Assembly: GCA_002633025.1 (NCBI GenBank) | Contig: NMRB01001275.1 | Span: forward strand, 74,089 to 138,088 | DNA: 64,000 bases | Direction: 5' to 3' | Source: Notospermus geniculatus | Taxonomy: Eukaryota > Nemertea > Pilidiophora > Heteronemertea > Lineidae | Shown: positions 11,257-22,098 of the stretch, one piece after another | How positions within the stretch are numbered: the stretch's first letter is position 1 | Layout: the number at the start of each line of letters is the position of its first letter | Program-made: the position numbers and the translations under genes | Notes under the pieces: model-generated | Database searches by the model: none | What the model saw: the letters and a program-made list of their open reading frames with translations, nothing else | Told to the model about the DNA's origin: nothing

Positions 11257-12273
11257 TCAGATTGGGGAGTAAACGTCCACGAATTCTGGGGTTTCGCTCT
11301 TTCCTATTAGAAGAAATCTGAGGATGTTTCCGTTCGCATGAAAATATGGTAGAGAAGTTGGTGAATAATCTGGCCACATGTGTGATATCTGAACACGTGA
11401 TATTGTTGTTGATTGGTCGATTAAAGGCCTCTTCATCAAGCAGTTTACCGTAAAGCCAATGAAGAAATGCCTTTGGTCCACAGGCATGAATTTGTAATAG
11501 ACGTTTAGATAAGCTTGATGCATTGTACTCCAAAACTGTGCATGTTCAAGACGTCGCATCTTCCGGTCCTTGGGATTTGGGATTTCAATCTTTTGACATG
11601 CGTAGTTATTACTTTTACGAAAAATAAAAGCTCGAACCCCAGTCTTGCTTTTTTTAAATTTGTCCATCACGATGTCATTTGATGAGGTAAATATAGCCAA
11701 ACGTGGTCTTCCTCCTATGAACTTAGTGTTTTTTAGAAGTACACGGTTTGTCAAAACAAGTGTCTTGGTCTCATTAACAATATTGATTGTAAACACGGCT
11801 GCTTTATAAATGATCGAACGGCCGTCTCCTGCTCCAGCAATGCAGTGAATCATAATTAGATTGTTTATATATAGTGGACATGGAAATGCTTTGACAGCAT
11901 ACAATCCTGACCGAAAGCAAGGCCCAATTTTCGGAATCGGCATTTTATACACGTCAGTTTCATCAAAAATATTCAGAAGTTGAAAGACCTGAATAAGTTT
12001 CGGGTATGATGTGATAAAGCGCTGTTTAAACAAATCCTGTTCGACGCATAAAGAACCAGACGCTGCAGGGAAACGAAACGTGTGAATGAAACGGAAGACA
12101 TTTCTCCGATAGGAATATATTCTAATGGTATCATGCGTGACTCCCCCTCTGGTCCATATCATGACATACCCTGTAGAGGCGTCATACCACCAGCTATCGC
12201 GACCTCTCCGAAGTGTAAAAGAGGGCGTAAACGTCATTCTCTTTGTTTTTCTGTACTTCAGGTTGTGTATTAA
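11257..12273 (-). CDS. Uncharacterised protein, downstream ORF/exon (beta-rich)
   Basis: An uninterrupted minus-strand frame of about 339 codons ending in a stop at 11257. I do not recognise the family. The protein is rich in aromatic and beta-branched residues with short hydrophobic strands at regular spacing, as in beta-propellers; that fold is an inference. No signal peptide or membrane segment is apparent. The 5' edge is open to choice: the first ATG is at 12237, but the frame runs further up to a good acceptor (TTTTTCTCTGCAG, ending at 12274), which would make this an exon starting at 12273 in phase 0. The neighbouring ORF at 12406-13413 is on the same strand, of the same size and similar composition. 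A candidate but weak donor, AAG followed by GTCTGC, lies near its 3' end in phase 0, so the two could be exons of one gene. Confidence 0.5.
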   Translation of the reverse strand, partial: LIHNLKYRKTKRMTFTPSFTLRRGRDSWWYDASTGYVMIWTRGGVTHDTIRIYSYRRNVFRFIHTFRFPAASGSLCVEQDLFKQRFITSYPKLIQVFQLLNIFDETDVYKMPIPKIGPCFRSGLYAVKAFPCPLYINNLIMIHCIAGAGDGRSIIYKAAVFTINIVNETKTLVLTNRVLLKNTKFIGGRPRLAIFTSSNDIVMDKFKKSKTGVRAFIFRKSNNYACQKIEIPNPKDRKMRRLEHAQFWSTMHQAYLNVYYKFMPVDQRHFFIGFTVNCLMKRPLIDQSTTISRVQISHMWPDYSPTSLPYFHANGNILRFLLIGKSETPEFVDVYSPI

Positions 12274-12328
12274 CTGCAGAGAAAAACACAAGTGGACATA
12301 AAACGATAACTGTCCTTAAAATCCGCCT

Positions 12329-12350
12329 TACGTGTAGGCCTACACGTAAT
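12329..12350. repeat. Perfect 22-bp palindrome
   Basis: TTACGTGTAGG followed by its exact reverse complement, centred on AGGCCT. It lies in the gap between the two long minus-strand ORFs. Confidence 0.8.
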
Positions 12351-12405
12351 ACGGCACACCCAAAAAAGGTGGTTGGTGTAAAGATATTTCCAGCCGAAGG
12401 CTGAT

Positions 12406-13413
12406 TTATCTTCCTCCTTGTCCTGAGCAGACCTTGACAGAAGCCAACAGCCTATCCAAAGGTGTTCTCCAAATTTTCATCATTACGTACACGCTGCCAT
12501 CTTGATCACTTCCATATTCACCATGACGAATTAGGATCTGTTGCGTGAATTCAAGTCTTGTTAAAAAGTTTTCAGGCTTCCCAGTATAAAGCCTTGGTGT
12601 CTCTGACCAATGTGCAATCATACTGAAATCATAGCCGACTATTCTATTTGTTTGGTACTCGTCCAGAAAAAAGAAACGAAAACTGGAACCAAGGTGGCCA
12701 GGGATTACATAAGTGATATATCCAGAAAAATTGGAAACAAGTGTATGTGTATCTGGATATGGAAATTTTGGTATTGGCCAGAACAAGACGAAGTCAAATA
12801 TGGCTTTACCATGGATGTACAAGCCGAGAATTTTGTCAAATAACATACGCATTTCCATGCATGCCTCGTAAGGCAGAGATGAGTCATCTATTAGCTTTGG
12901 GTTTTTAAACTTTATTATTCGATCACGATAAACCACTTCAAAAGTAAGTAGCGTTTTTCTCAAACGTCTTCTCTTACTAACCGCACAATAAGCACTTTGG
13001 TTCCAAATATGTAACCAGATTTGGCGGCGCTGAACGAAATAACTAAAATCATCACTGAGGTATGTTTTGATAAACGTCCTGTCTTTCCTGGTCAGAGAAA
13101 TTTGTGTAATCCGTTCTTTTATGAAATCAAAGACTTGAATATGTTTTTTCAATGAACAGGCAAAAATCACATAGTTATCAAAGTTTTCAAAGTTTGGAAC
13201 GTGGTGGAGAGTACCGTACACATCTGTTTTTCTTTCTAACCAAACATTATACACCAACTCATATCTCAAGCTTGTTTTATTCAGCGCATACGCAACGAAA
13301 CTTTCTCGTGATACGGCTATTAAGTAACCTTGAGGGTAACTAAATCCATGGTGTACATGGTACCTTGCCAATGGGATTGGAGGTACGATACGAATCCCGT
13401 GAGAAAGTTTCAT
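12406..13413 (-). CDS. Uncharacterised protein, upstream ORF (beta-rich)
   Basis: A 335-codon frame starting with ATG at 13413, with an in-frame TAG a few codons upstream. I do not recognise it. It is rich in Phe, Tyr, Ile and Trp-containing strands, for example near residues 78-150 and 205-260, compatible with propeller-like repeats but with no clear WD motif. It has no signal peptide and no transmembrane run. The intact frame over 1 kb, next to a second long frame on the same strand, argues for real coding sequence in a window otherwise full of repeats. It could be a single-exon gene, an exon joined to 11257-12273, or a domesticated or foreign gene. Confidence 0.5.
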   Translation of the reverse strand: MKLSHGIRIVPPIPLARYHVHHGFSYPQGYLIAVSRESFVAYALNKTSLRYELVYNVWLERKTDVYGTLHHVPNFENFDNYVIFACSLKKHIQVFDFIKERITQISLTRKDRTFIKTYLSDDFSYFVQRRQIWLHIWNQSAYCAVSKRRRLRKTLLTFEVVYRDRIIKFKNPKLIDDSSLPYEACMEMRMLFDKILGLYIHGKAIFDFVLFWPIPKFPYPDTHTLVSNFSGYITYVIPGHLGSSFRFFFLDEYQTNRIVGYDFSMIAHWSETPRLYTGKPENFLTRLEFTQQILIRHGEYGSDQDGSVYVMMKIWRTPLDRLLASVKVCSGQGGR

Positions 13414-13880
13414 TTGAACTCTTCCTGGCTACGTAAATGTTCAATTTTTAACGTAAGAAGATGATGCCCTACCAGGATGTGGGATACACCTAGATTCTGA
13501 GGTTGACTGGTTTGGGCTGGACATTTGTTTGAGACACCCTGCATAAGGTTTGTCACTTCGATTCGGCTCAAGAAGCATATTAATAATTTCACATTTTTGG
13601 AATTGTTTCGTTCTCATCCGTTTCTGTAAATAGGGAGGTTTTGCAAATCTGGCGAAAAACGAAGTGCAAAAAACGAAATTCAACTTCATCTCCATGACCT
13701 AATGTATTTCTGCAGATGAGTAGGCCTAGTACCACAAATGTCCCTACTGCAGTGCGTCTTTTAACATGTCATGTAAGACAGAAGGAATTATGGTGCATCT
13801 TGAATTTTTAAATTTCGTAGATACGAAGTGGAAACGAAAGATCAACTTCAAAGTCTACACACCGGAGCCTACTCTATCTA

Positions 13881-15168
13881 TGTGTCCCAGGTTCTTTGCG
13901 TCCCGGGTTCTATGCGTCCCGGGTTCTTTGCGTCCCGGGTTCTATGCGTCCCGGGTTCTTTGTGTCCCGGGTTCTATGCGTCCCTGAAGCAGTTATTTGT
14001 ATGCAGGGTTCTATGTGTCCCGGGTTCTATGTGTCCCCGTTACCATGTGTCTGTCTCAGTTATGATTGGCCTTGTCGTCATTTTATCCTCAAATGGAGTC
14101 GACGAAATCATATTTTAGTCATCATTGATGAAGTACGTATTAACTAAAATAAATAAGCGTTAGCATTAATTTGTAGAACTTCTACGATGAAAAGCAAACG
14201 TTTCACGGCCTGTCTACCCACAAATTACTCATGTTCAATAGGCTACATACCAACAATTACGTGTTTTTTTTGTAAAATTAATTAATCTTCCAAAATGCTG
14301 GAGATACAGTGCTGAAGAAAAAAACCTGGTAAAGAGTCAATGGACAAAATTATTATGAATTTTGATACATATTATAACGGTGGAAACATCATTAAATGTG
14401 GAAATTTGGAAGCCCCCTAATGCTCACAAATATTGTTCATTTATGAAGAGCTTAGATGACAAAAAAGCACATATTATGTCCATTTTTAAAACTTTTGAGA
14501 AAAGTGGATCAAAAGATTTCATGTGCGTTGTGCCTTTTGTGCACAAAATGATTTTTGATTTCAAATTACAGCCTAAATATTAACATAAATACGACATTTG
14601 AATGGGGGAACAGCAGTTCGTGGATCCCAGAAGATACAAAAACATCAAATACCATGAATAGTGGCGTAGATAAAAGGTTGGCGGCCCTTTTGACGATGGC
14701 GCTGACTTGTGCCCTTTGTGCCCTAAATGTTTTAAAACCTTATTTTCTGCTCTTTGGAATGCTGATAGAGGGATAATTCCACGTCAAGGCAATAGGCTCT
14801 TCAGGCTTTCTGCTGATATATCACACTGAATAGTGCAAAAAAATGGACATGTGCCCTTTGTGCTCTAAGCTCTTCTTATGCTAACGCTGATTATTTTATT
14901 TTAGCTATTTTATTTTTTATCCATGATGATTATAATATGAGTTTGTCGACTCCACTTGAGAATAAAATGGCGATCATAAGGCTAATCATAACTGAGGCAG
15001 ACACATGGAGCCGGGGACACATAGAACCCGGGACACATAGAACCCTGCATACAAATAACTCCTTTAGGGACACATAGAACCCTCTATAAAAATAACTGTC
15101 TTTAGGGACGCATAGAATCCGGGACGGAAAGGACCCGGGACGCATAGAACCCGGGACACATAAGGACG
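13881..15168. mobile_element. Foldback-like element with inverted minisatellite termini
   Basis: Both termini consist of about 16-bp repeats, GTCCCGGGTTCTATGC and variants, in opposite orientation (13881-14040 and about 15000-15165). Inside these a further inverted arm contains CAGTTATGATT and GGAGTCGAC, near 14060-14100 and 14950-14995. The interior (14150-14900) shows no transposase. The layout resembles the Foldback class, whose long terminal inverted repeats are built of short tandem units. Confidence 0.6.
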
Positions 15169-15183
15169 ACCCCGGTCTGACGC

Positions 15184-15337
15184 TAAAGCGGCGAATCCAC
15201 TGTCGCGATCATGGCTTGAGACGGGGTTGCGTTCCCTTGCAATCACCTTATATGGCAATCGGAAGTCATTATAAGGTGATCGCAAGGCATCGCAACCCCG
15301 TCTCAAGCCAAGATCGCGACAGTGGATTCGCCGCTTA
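15184..15337. mobile_element. Hairpin element, AAGCGGCGAATCCACTG arms
   Basis: Long matching arms, AAGCGGCGAATCCACTGTCG with TTGAGACGGGGTTGCG, around a short loop with GGCAATCGGAAGTC. It has landed within the split MITE right beside the minisatellite element. Confidence 0.85.
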
Positions 15338-15463
15338 AAGACGCTCTTGCAGCAGGCGATATTTGTGGTATCAACCATCTCCTAAAATACATTAGGTCCT
15401 GGAAATGAAGTTGAATTTCCTATTTCGTACTTCGTTTTTCATCAGATTTGCGAAACCTCCCTA

Positions 15464-15846
15464 GTGAGGTTATTTCGCAAATAATACGAAACACGAAGTA
15501 TGAAATACGAAATTGGACCTCATTTCCATGACGTAACGTATTTCAGGAGATGGTTGATACCACAACTATCGGCCGCTGCAAGATCGTCTTTTAGCGTATG
15601 ACGTAAGACAGATAGAGTTACGGTGTATATTGAACTTTGAAATTTATCTTTCGTTGCAACTTCGTAGATAGGAAGTGGAAATTTGAAAATTCAAGATGCG
15701 CCATAACTCTCTCGGACTTTCATGATATGCGAAAAGACGCGCTGGCAGCAGGGACATTTATGGTACTAACCATCTCCAGAAATACAATACGTCCTAGAAA
15801 TGAAGTTGAAACTCGCATTTCATACTTTGTTTTCGTCAGATTTGCT
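15464..15846. mobile_element. MITE, GTGAGGTTTCGCAAATC family, second copy
   Basis: It begins directly after the TA that closes the split copy and follows the family through CAGGAGATGGTTG, the central AAGTGGAAATTTGAAAATTC and the right arm. The right terminus is degraded near TCAGATTTGC. Two same-family copies end to end suggest insertion at the flanking TA. Confidence 0.75.
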
Positions 15847-15907
15847 ATGTACATGTAGCCTATGGACATTAAGCATTCGGACGAATTCTCCATCCTATTT
15901 TACAACT

Positions 15908-17305
15908 GTATGGCCGAAGGTGAGCGAACAATAGGCCTAATGCATGTTCAGTAATTTTCACTGAAATGGTCCATGGAGCATGTGCTCACCTGGGTGATTG
16001 TACAGAAGAACGAACAACAAGTGCCAGTTCATGACCTCTGTGACCTTGAAAAGTAGGTCAAATCAAAACCCTGTTAGAAATGTCTCGTATTCCTATGAGA
16101 TCTACCTAATGATACAAATTTGGAGATGATCCAACAGTAGTTAGGAGTTATTGCACTTTTTATGTTTTTGGTTCTGTCCACCTAATGGCCAAGCCAAGAA
16201 TCGAATTGGACCGAAAGGTGGTGTCATAAGTCATTTGGCATTTAGGAGTATATACAGTATGTACAAAGTTTCAACTCAATAGATCCAGCGGTTACGAAAG
16301 ATGCCCTGCTAACGGACGACGACGACAGAGCTCACAAGGTGAGCTAAATGAAATGGTCCATGGATCACGTGCTCACCTGTGTGAATGCACCAGAAGAACA
16401 AATGACAAATGTTAAATCGAAATGTTCCCAGGCAAGCCGTGAGTTCCAGTGTACAGAGGGTACCCAGAGAGCCGATCACACCAAGCTACAAGCTACTAGG
16501 TCAAATAGCTACGAAACATACCACCAAATGACAAAATTTTGAACTTTGACCTCTGTGGCCTTGAAAACTAGGTCAAATCAAAAACCCGTTACATGTCATG
16601 TACTGAGACATGTACTGACGTTGAAAACTTGGAGACAATCCAGACATGAGTTGAGGAATTATTAGAATTTGAGTTTTTGTTTTTGTCACCTGGTGACCAT
16701 GCTCAGAAGAATCAAATCGGGCCGAAACTTGGTGTCATAGATCAATTGACATAGGGCTGTATATGTACCAAGTTTCAGATCAATAGCCCTACATGTAGCA
16801 GTTACGAAACATGCCAATAAGTGGCAAAATTTCGAACTTCGACATATGTGACCTTGAAAAGTAGGTCAAATCACAAACCCATTCTATGTGTCATGTATCC
16901 TCATTCGATACACCCATGAAAAAAATTTGGAGATGATCCAGTAATTGCAGGAGTTATTGCACTTTTTTTGTTTGGGGTTTTTACCAGCTGGTGGCGAAGC
17001 CTAGAATCGAATCGGACCGAAACTTGGTGTCATAGGTCATATGACCTAGGAGTATATATGTACCAACTTTCAGGTCAATAGCCCCAGCGGTTACAAAATG
17101 TGCCACCAAAAGGCAAAATTCTGAACTCATAGGAATACGAGACATTTCTAACAGGGTTTTGATTTGACCTACTTTTCAAGGTCACAGAGGTCATGAACTG
17201 GCACTTGTTGTTCCTTCTTCTGTACAATCACCCAGGTGAGCACATGCTCCATGGACCATTTCAGTCAAAAATTACTGAACATGTATTGTTCGCTCACGAG
17301 AAGAA
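15908..17305. mobile_element. Inverted-repeat element of the GTGAGCT group
   Basis: Arms of about 175 bp (15930-16100 and about 17130-17300) match almost base for base in opposite orientation, from CATGTTCAGTAATTTT through GGTCCATGGAGCATGTGC to CTCGTATTCCTATGAG. The interior holds several diverged copies of GACCTCTGTGACCTTG and GACCGAAACTTGGTGTC repeats. No coding frame. Confidence 0.75.
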
Positions 17306-17409
17306 GCTTAAAGTACTGAATCTGATTCTGCTAGCATGCACAACCGATAACAACATAAACAGGACGGAGACAGAAACTTTTATGAGTCCGGGAAATGTCC
17401 ATAAAACTG

Positions 17410-17556
17410 GGCGCACACTGACGGCAAACAATGCGGGAGGGGTGTTTTTAAAGTAAACTGACCCAACGCTGCTAGACTCGTCATCCAGCCGGGTCAGTCG
17501 ACTTTAAAAACACCCCACCGTAATGAGATTTGCCGTCAATGTGTGCCTAGCCTTAC
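17410..17556. mobile_element. Hairpin element with GACTTTAAAAACACCCC stem
   Basis: Arms GCGCACACTGACGGCAAA and TTTGCCGTCAATGTGTGC, with an inner stem containing GGGGTGTTTTTAAAGT. The inner stem and the loop word GGGTCAGTCGACTTT recur in 56766-56916 although the outer arms differ. Confidence 0.8.
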
Positions 17557-17944
17557 AAAAAATATTTCTGGCTTCGGAATCGCACCGCTTCCGATTTTCA
17601 GACTACGAGTCTGAATTCGGAAGCTGTCAGGGCTTCCGAACTGATGCCAAAAACTTCAAATCGAAACAGGGATACATGTAGGAGACGTGAACATCGGGAG
17701 GTTTCTCAAGTTATCAGATGGTAGCAGCAGGAGTTCTCTCTCATTTCAGAAGGGCATTCGTATATGTGCGTTTTTAGTAATTCTCGATTTTTCAACGGAA
17801 ACACATCCAGTGTATTAGCCTCCTGATAAAAGTCTTTCGATGTTCTTTCATATGTTAGTTTTTAGGCATCCGAATTTGGAAGCCCTCCGCTTCCGTATTC
17901 AGAATACGAGACGTGCCTAGTCGCTCCGTTTTCCATTCAATAGC
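17557..17944. other. Repeat-derived, GGAAGC-rich inverted words
   Basis: CTTCGGAATCGCACCGCTTCCG near 17571 and GGAAGCCCTCCGCTTCCG near 17880 give a loose inverted structure. No gene seen. Confidence 0.4.
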
Positions 17945-17947
17945 CCT

Positions 17948-18047
17948 ATTTCAGAATTCTCCTCAACGTAAAGGAGTTCCTCAAGGCTATTGTTCTCAAC
18001 AGAACAATCCTTGAGGAACTCCTTTACGTCGAGGACCATTCTAAAAT
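17948..18047. mobile_element. Hairpin element, about 100 bp
   Basis: Arms GTAAAGGAGTTCCTCAAGG and the inverse meet at a short loop (ATTGTTCTCAACAGAACAAT). The outer edges read TTTCAGAATTCTCC and GGACCATTCTAAAAT. Confidence 0.85.
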
Positions 18048-19679
18048 ACGGACCAACGGTTGCTTCAAAGTAGGCCAATGTTGGAAATCGTGTAGCGTGT
18101 TCTCTCTAGGTAAATTCAACCAGGTACAAGATATACCTGGTTGGAATACACCGTGGAGGAGTACGTTCATACCTTCACTTGAAACATTCGGCCTCCGATG
18201 AAGTACACACCTTCGTCCTTCCGAAGGCATGTTCCGTGTTTATGGTTCATTTGGCAGGAGTAATCATCTGCTTTAGGTACAAGATTGAATGTCGTACAGC
18301 TCTTCCACATGATGCACAGTACACTGCAGTGTAAACATGAGGAAGACAGCCTGGAGCCGAGGTCAGGATTGGTGAGTGCCACGTGACTGATCAAGTGACG
18401 GAAGAAAATACTTGTTACAACCTTCACCATTGTTTATATCGTTACCTCGTACCTAGGTCCTTCCGCAAATATCGTTCCAGCGAGATTTTATCCTGCGTGC
18501 TCCCTGCACTAACGATTTCTACAAAGATTTTCTCTAAAGCCTACCGAACATCACACTTGCGACTGGAGGCAACTATTTGCCCCTGAGCTACTGGCGACTG
18601 GGATGATCTAGTTGGAACTGGAGGCGATTGATCAGTAGCCAGAAACACTCGATGTAGGCTACGCATCCTTGCGACTCGCTGAAACTGAGATTTTACCAGT
18701 TGCAACTTTCTAGCGACCAGTTGTTCCCAGTTTCGTTGAGTCGCTGCGATGTACGCGGGCTTGCGACTGATCAGTGCCAGTTTTCTGAACAGAACTTCGT
18801 CTCGTCGAGTCTCAACACCCCGGATGCTACCCGGGTTGCTGCCAGTCGCAAGTGCAATGTACGCGGTCAGGACATGACGTCTGATTGGTTCCTCCTAGTT
18901 TTACTGAGTTGCAGAATTTGCGATGTGCGCGCAGCGCGTACATCACCAACGACTGATCAGATCAATTCCTTCCAGTCGCAAGTGCAATGTACGCCTGGCT
19001 TAAATCCTGATAAGTTGTTTATCAAAGCCACCCACCACGGTCTGAGCTCTTTTTTGTGATTACTTCATGGTTTATGGTCGCCTGTCAGCCTGACAGTTTA
19101 TTTCCTGTACTATTTCTTCCTTCCGGGGCCAATAATGCTCTGTTTCGGCCCTGGACTCTTGTACTTTGTAAATTTATTTAAATAAACCATACATACGAAG
19201 CATCCTATGTCCGTAAAAAGAGGATGTTTCAACTCACGTGCCACAACACTGTACCTAACAAAGAATTCGATCTTGAAAACAATCACCTCCGAATCCTTAG
19301 TTTCGACAAAGAACTTTGGAAGTTTACGTACGCCTATCACTCTTGTGGACGCGCCTATCACTCTTGTGGACGCAAAACCATGTGTTTCCATAGGACATAC
19401 ACAGCGCAGAGAAAACGACGATATCTTTTGGCCGTCTTGGAACCTTTGACTATTACTCTTAAGGTCTACCGATACATAAGCGAAAATTTTGGGATCATGG
19501 AAATCAATGCTACATAAATCGAGGGTATTGGGAAATGTCATGGCTTTCGTGCCTTTCTATGATGAATTTATCTCTTATTTGTCGATTCATGTAAAAAGCA
19601 ACATGATATTAAGTGCAGTTTCACTACTTAACGAAGGTTAATTACTACCCTTTATTTTTCACTAGATTTGGCGCCACTT
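18048..19679. other. Intergenic; no supported gene
   Basis: The 18600-19010 part repeats GACTGATCAG, TCGCAAGTGCAATGTACGC and similar words several times, probably a degraded repeat. Around 19320-19375 a 22-bp unit (CTATCACTCTTGTGGACGC) is doubled. ORFs up to 143 codons here overlap one another on both strands and show no domain. Confidence 0.4.
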
Positions 19680-19940
19680 GCATCCTATTAGGTTTGACAG
19701 GGCAGCCTTTGGACACAAGGTGTATCAAAGTTGCCCCGAGGGCCGCACTGGATTTCTCCTAGCTTTAATTGGCTAATTAGTCACTCAAAATGGTGAAAAA
19801 ATGATTTTTTTTGGTAATATCTTTGCGGAAAATCATTTATTTTAAAAATCCCTCTGTACAGCCCTCCGTCCTGATGACAGGTATCCGGTGCAAGAAGAAT
19901 TTTTGAAATATCTCAAAAGGTGTAGAAATGAAGTGATTAA
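19680..19940. repeat. Direct repeat flanking the satellite, copy 1
   Basis: Shares GCATCCTATTAGG, GTGTATCAA, TTGCCCCGAGGGC, TAGCTTTAATTGG, AATCCCTCTG and AAGGTGTAGA in the same order as 21528-21800. Confidence 0.75.
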
Positions 19941-20149
19941 GGGTCAAACCGGCCTATTAATACCATACTGTTATTCAGCTCTGGTATGTCTGGGTAAAGC
20001 CCCAATCCATTAGTTTGTAAACCTGGTTCCATTGAGTCTCTTGGACACTTGTTCTCAGCCACCCTGAAGATTGTCTTTTTTTCCTATAGTAATATTGTTT
20101 GGCGATGTTGTATTGTTTTGTGGTCACATCAACGTGGCCTTTTTCACGT

Positions 20150-21520
20150 TTTGACGTTGACCTTACCCTCTGACCCTCAAGGTCATGGTGTAATCGGGAT
20201 AGGGAACACCGATCACGCAGACCACGAATATACGTGTGGGTTTGAACTGATAGTACACAGATGCCACCTATTATTCAAGGATTCAAGGTGTGATTGGCCG
20301 TGCTTGGTGAACAGCATCTCTCGAACAATGAGCCTCTATAGGTGTCAGATCTGCTCTATAAGTCATCATGTGGCCAAATGGTACTCCCCATTGGCATCCT
20401 CAATAACCACTGAGGTGATATCATGTCTCTACCTCTACCATGGGCAGAGATGTTTTCAACTATCAAGTTTGACCTTGCCCTATGATCATGAAAGTCATTT
20501 CATAACCGAAATCGGCATCTTCAAGAACCTAAGTATGGCTGATATCATGCCTCTACCTCTACAACACGCAGAGATATTACAGATTGTCAAATCTGACCTT
20601 GTCCTCTGATCATCAAGGACATTGCATAATCGAAATGGGTATCCTCAATAACTTAAAGTATGGGTGATATCACGCCTCTACCTATACCACAGCCAGATAT
20701 ATTTCAATCTATCCAGTTTGACCTTGACCGTGACCTCTGATCATCAAGGTAATTACATAATCGAAACGGGCATCCTCAATGACCTGTATGACGTAACTAG
20801 GGGTGATATCATGTTTCTGCCTCTGCCAAAGGCAGATATATTTCAAGTTATCAAGTTTGACCTTGACCTTGACCTCTAGTCATTAGGGTCATCGCATAAT
20901 CGAAATGTGCATCCTAAATAACCTAAGTATGGGTGATATCATGTCTCTCCCTCTACCACAGGCAGAGATATTCCAAATTATCAATTTTGACGTATCAAAA
21001 TCTCATGATATCTCTATCATCCGGACACGTGGGGTTGAGAATTTTAACATAGTCCAGTCCTTGGATAAGCAGGCATAAAATAAGACTTGTTTCATGTTGC
21101 TCAGTTGACAGTAGGGCAAGTTATCTCAAAATATCAAATTTGATCATCAAGTTTGACCTTGACATTGACCTCAGATTATCAAGGTCATCGCATAATCCAA
21201 ATGGGCATCCTCAATAACCTAAGTATGGGTGATATCATGTCTCTCCATTTACCACAAGCAGAGATATTTCAAGTTATAAAGTTCAGTATATCAAAATCTC
21301 ATGATATGTCAATCACCCCGACACTAGAGGCCGGGAATTTTAACATAGTCCAGTCCTTGGATAAGGAGGCATGGACTACGACTTGGTTCATGTTGCTCAG
21401 TTGACAGTATAGCAAGTTATCTCAAAATATCCAATTCGATTATCAGTTTTGACCTTGACCTTGACATCTGATCATCAAGGTCATTGCATAATCGAAATGG
21501 TCATCCTCAATAACTTAAGT
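20150..21520. repeat. Satellite-like tandem array, about 130-145 bp units
   Basis: Units contain GACCTTGACCTCTGATCATC, AAGGTCATTGCATAATCGAA, TGGGCATCCTCAATAACC, AAGTATGGGTGATATCATG and CACAGGCAGAGATATTTC. Copies are diverged with indels. The same unit forms the array at 45283-46060. ORFs up to 186 codons across it are repeat translations. Confidence 0.85.
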
Positions 21521-21527
21521 ATGCCAT

Positions 21528-21800
21528 TTGCATCCTATTAGGACTGAGAGGCCAGCCGTGGGACACTTGGTGTATCAATGTTGCCCCGAGGGCTGCACAG
21601 AGGGATTTCTCAAAATTCCTCCTCTGGTAGCTTTAATTGGATATACTCGTCCAAAATGGTGCAAAAATAATTTTTTGTGATATCTTTGCAGAAATTCGCT
21701 TGATTCAAAAATCCCTCTGTGTACAGCCCTCCGGTTTGATGAAGGGTATCCGATGCAGAATGAATTTTCAGAATACGTATCTCACAAGGTGTAGATATGA
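21528..21800. repeat. Direct repeat flanking the satellite, copy 2
   Basis: Same orientation and word order as 19680-19940, about 1.85 kb away, with the satellite array between them. Confidence 0.75.
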
Positions 21801-21936
21801 GAGCAGTTTTAGTGAAGACACCTCCAACAATATCGAACATGAGTAGTATTCATATGCAAATAACCCACGGAGGCGAGTTCGTGATCAATTGTGATTATAT
21901 GCTGTTAACAAATTTATTGAAGCCTGAGGCGAATGC

Positions 21937-22098
21937 TAAAGCGGTCTATCCACGTGCAATATTATTGCACAATATGAGAACCAAAATGGGAATATTACTG
22001 CCAATCTTTCTCCCATCCATTATGCCAGAAGCACATGACACCCATTTTGGGTCCCATATTGTGCAATAATATTGTACCGTGGAAAAACCGCTTTAAGG
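21937..22098. mobile_element. Hairpin element, TAAAGCGG arms
   Basis: Arms CTAAAGCGGTCTATCCACG and CGTGGAAAAACCGCTTTAAG, then AATATTATTGCACAATATG and its inverse. Flanked by TA/TTAA-like sequence. Confidence 0.85.

Larger units (their letters stand above)
13633..15461. mobile_element. MITE (GTGAGGTTTCGCAAATC family) split by later insertions
   Basis: The left part, 13633 to about 13880, matches the left end and centre of the intact copy at 25811-26201. The right part, about 15335-15461, matches its right end and closes in AAACCTCCC at a TA. Between them lie an element with minisatellite arms and a hairpin. Joining the outer pieces restores the order seen in the intact copy, so this is one MITE opened by nested insertion. 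Confidence 0.75.

Noticed and set aside
20049-20609. 186-codon plus-strand ORF
   Set aside because: Its second half is the translation of the satellite units, and similar partial frames arise in every unit.
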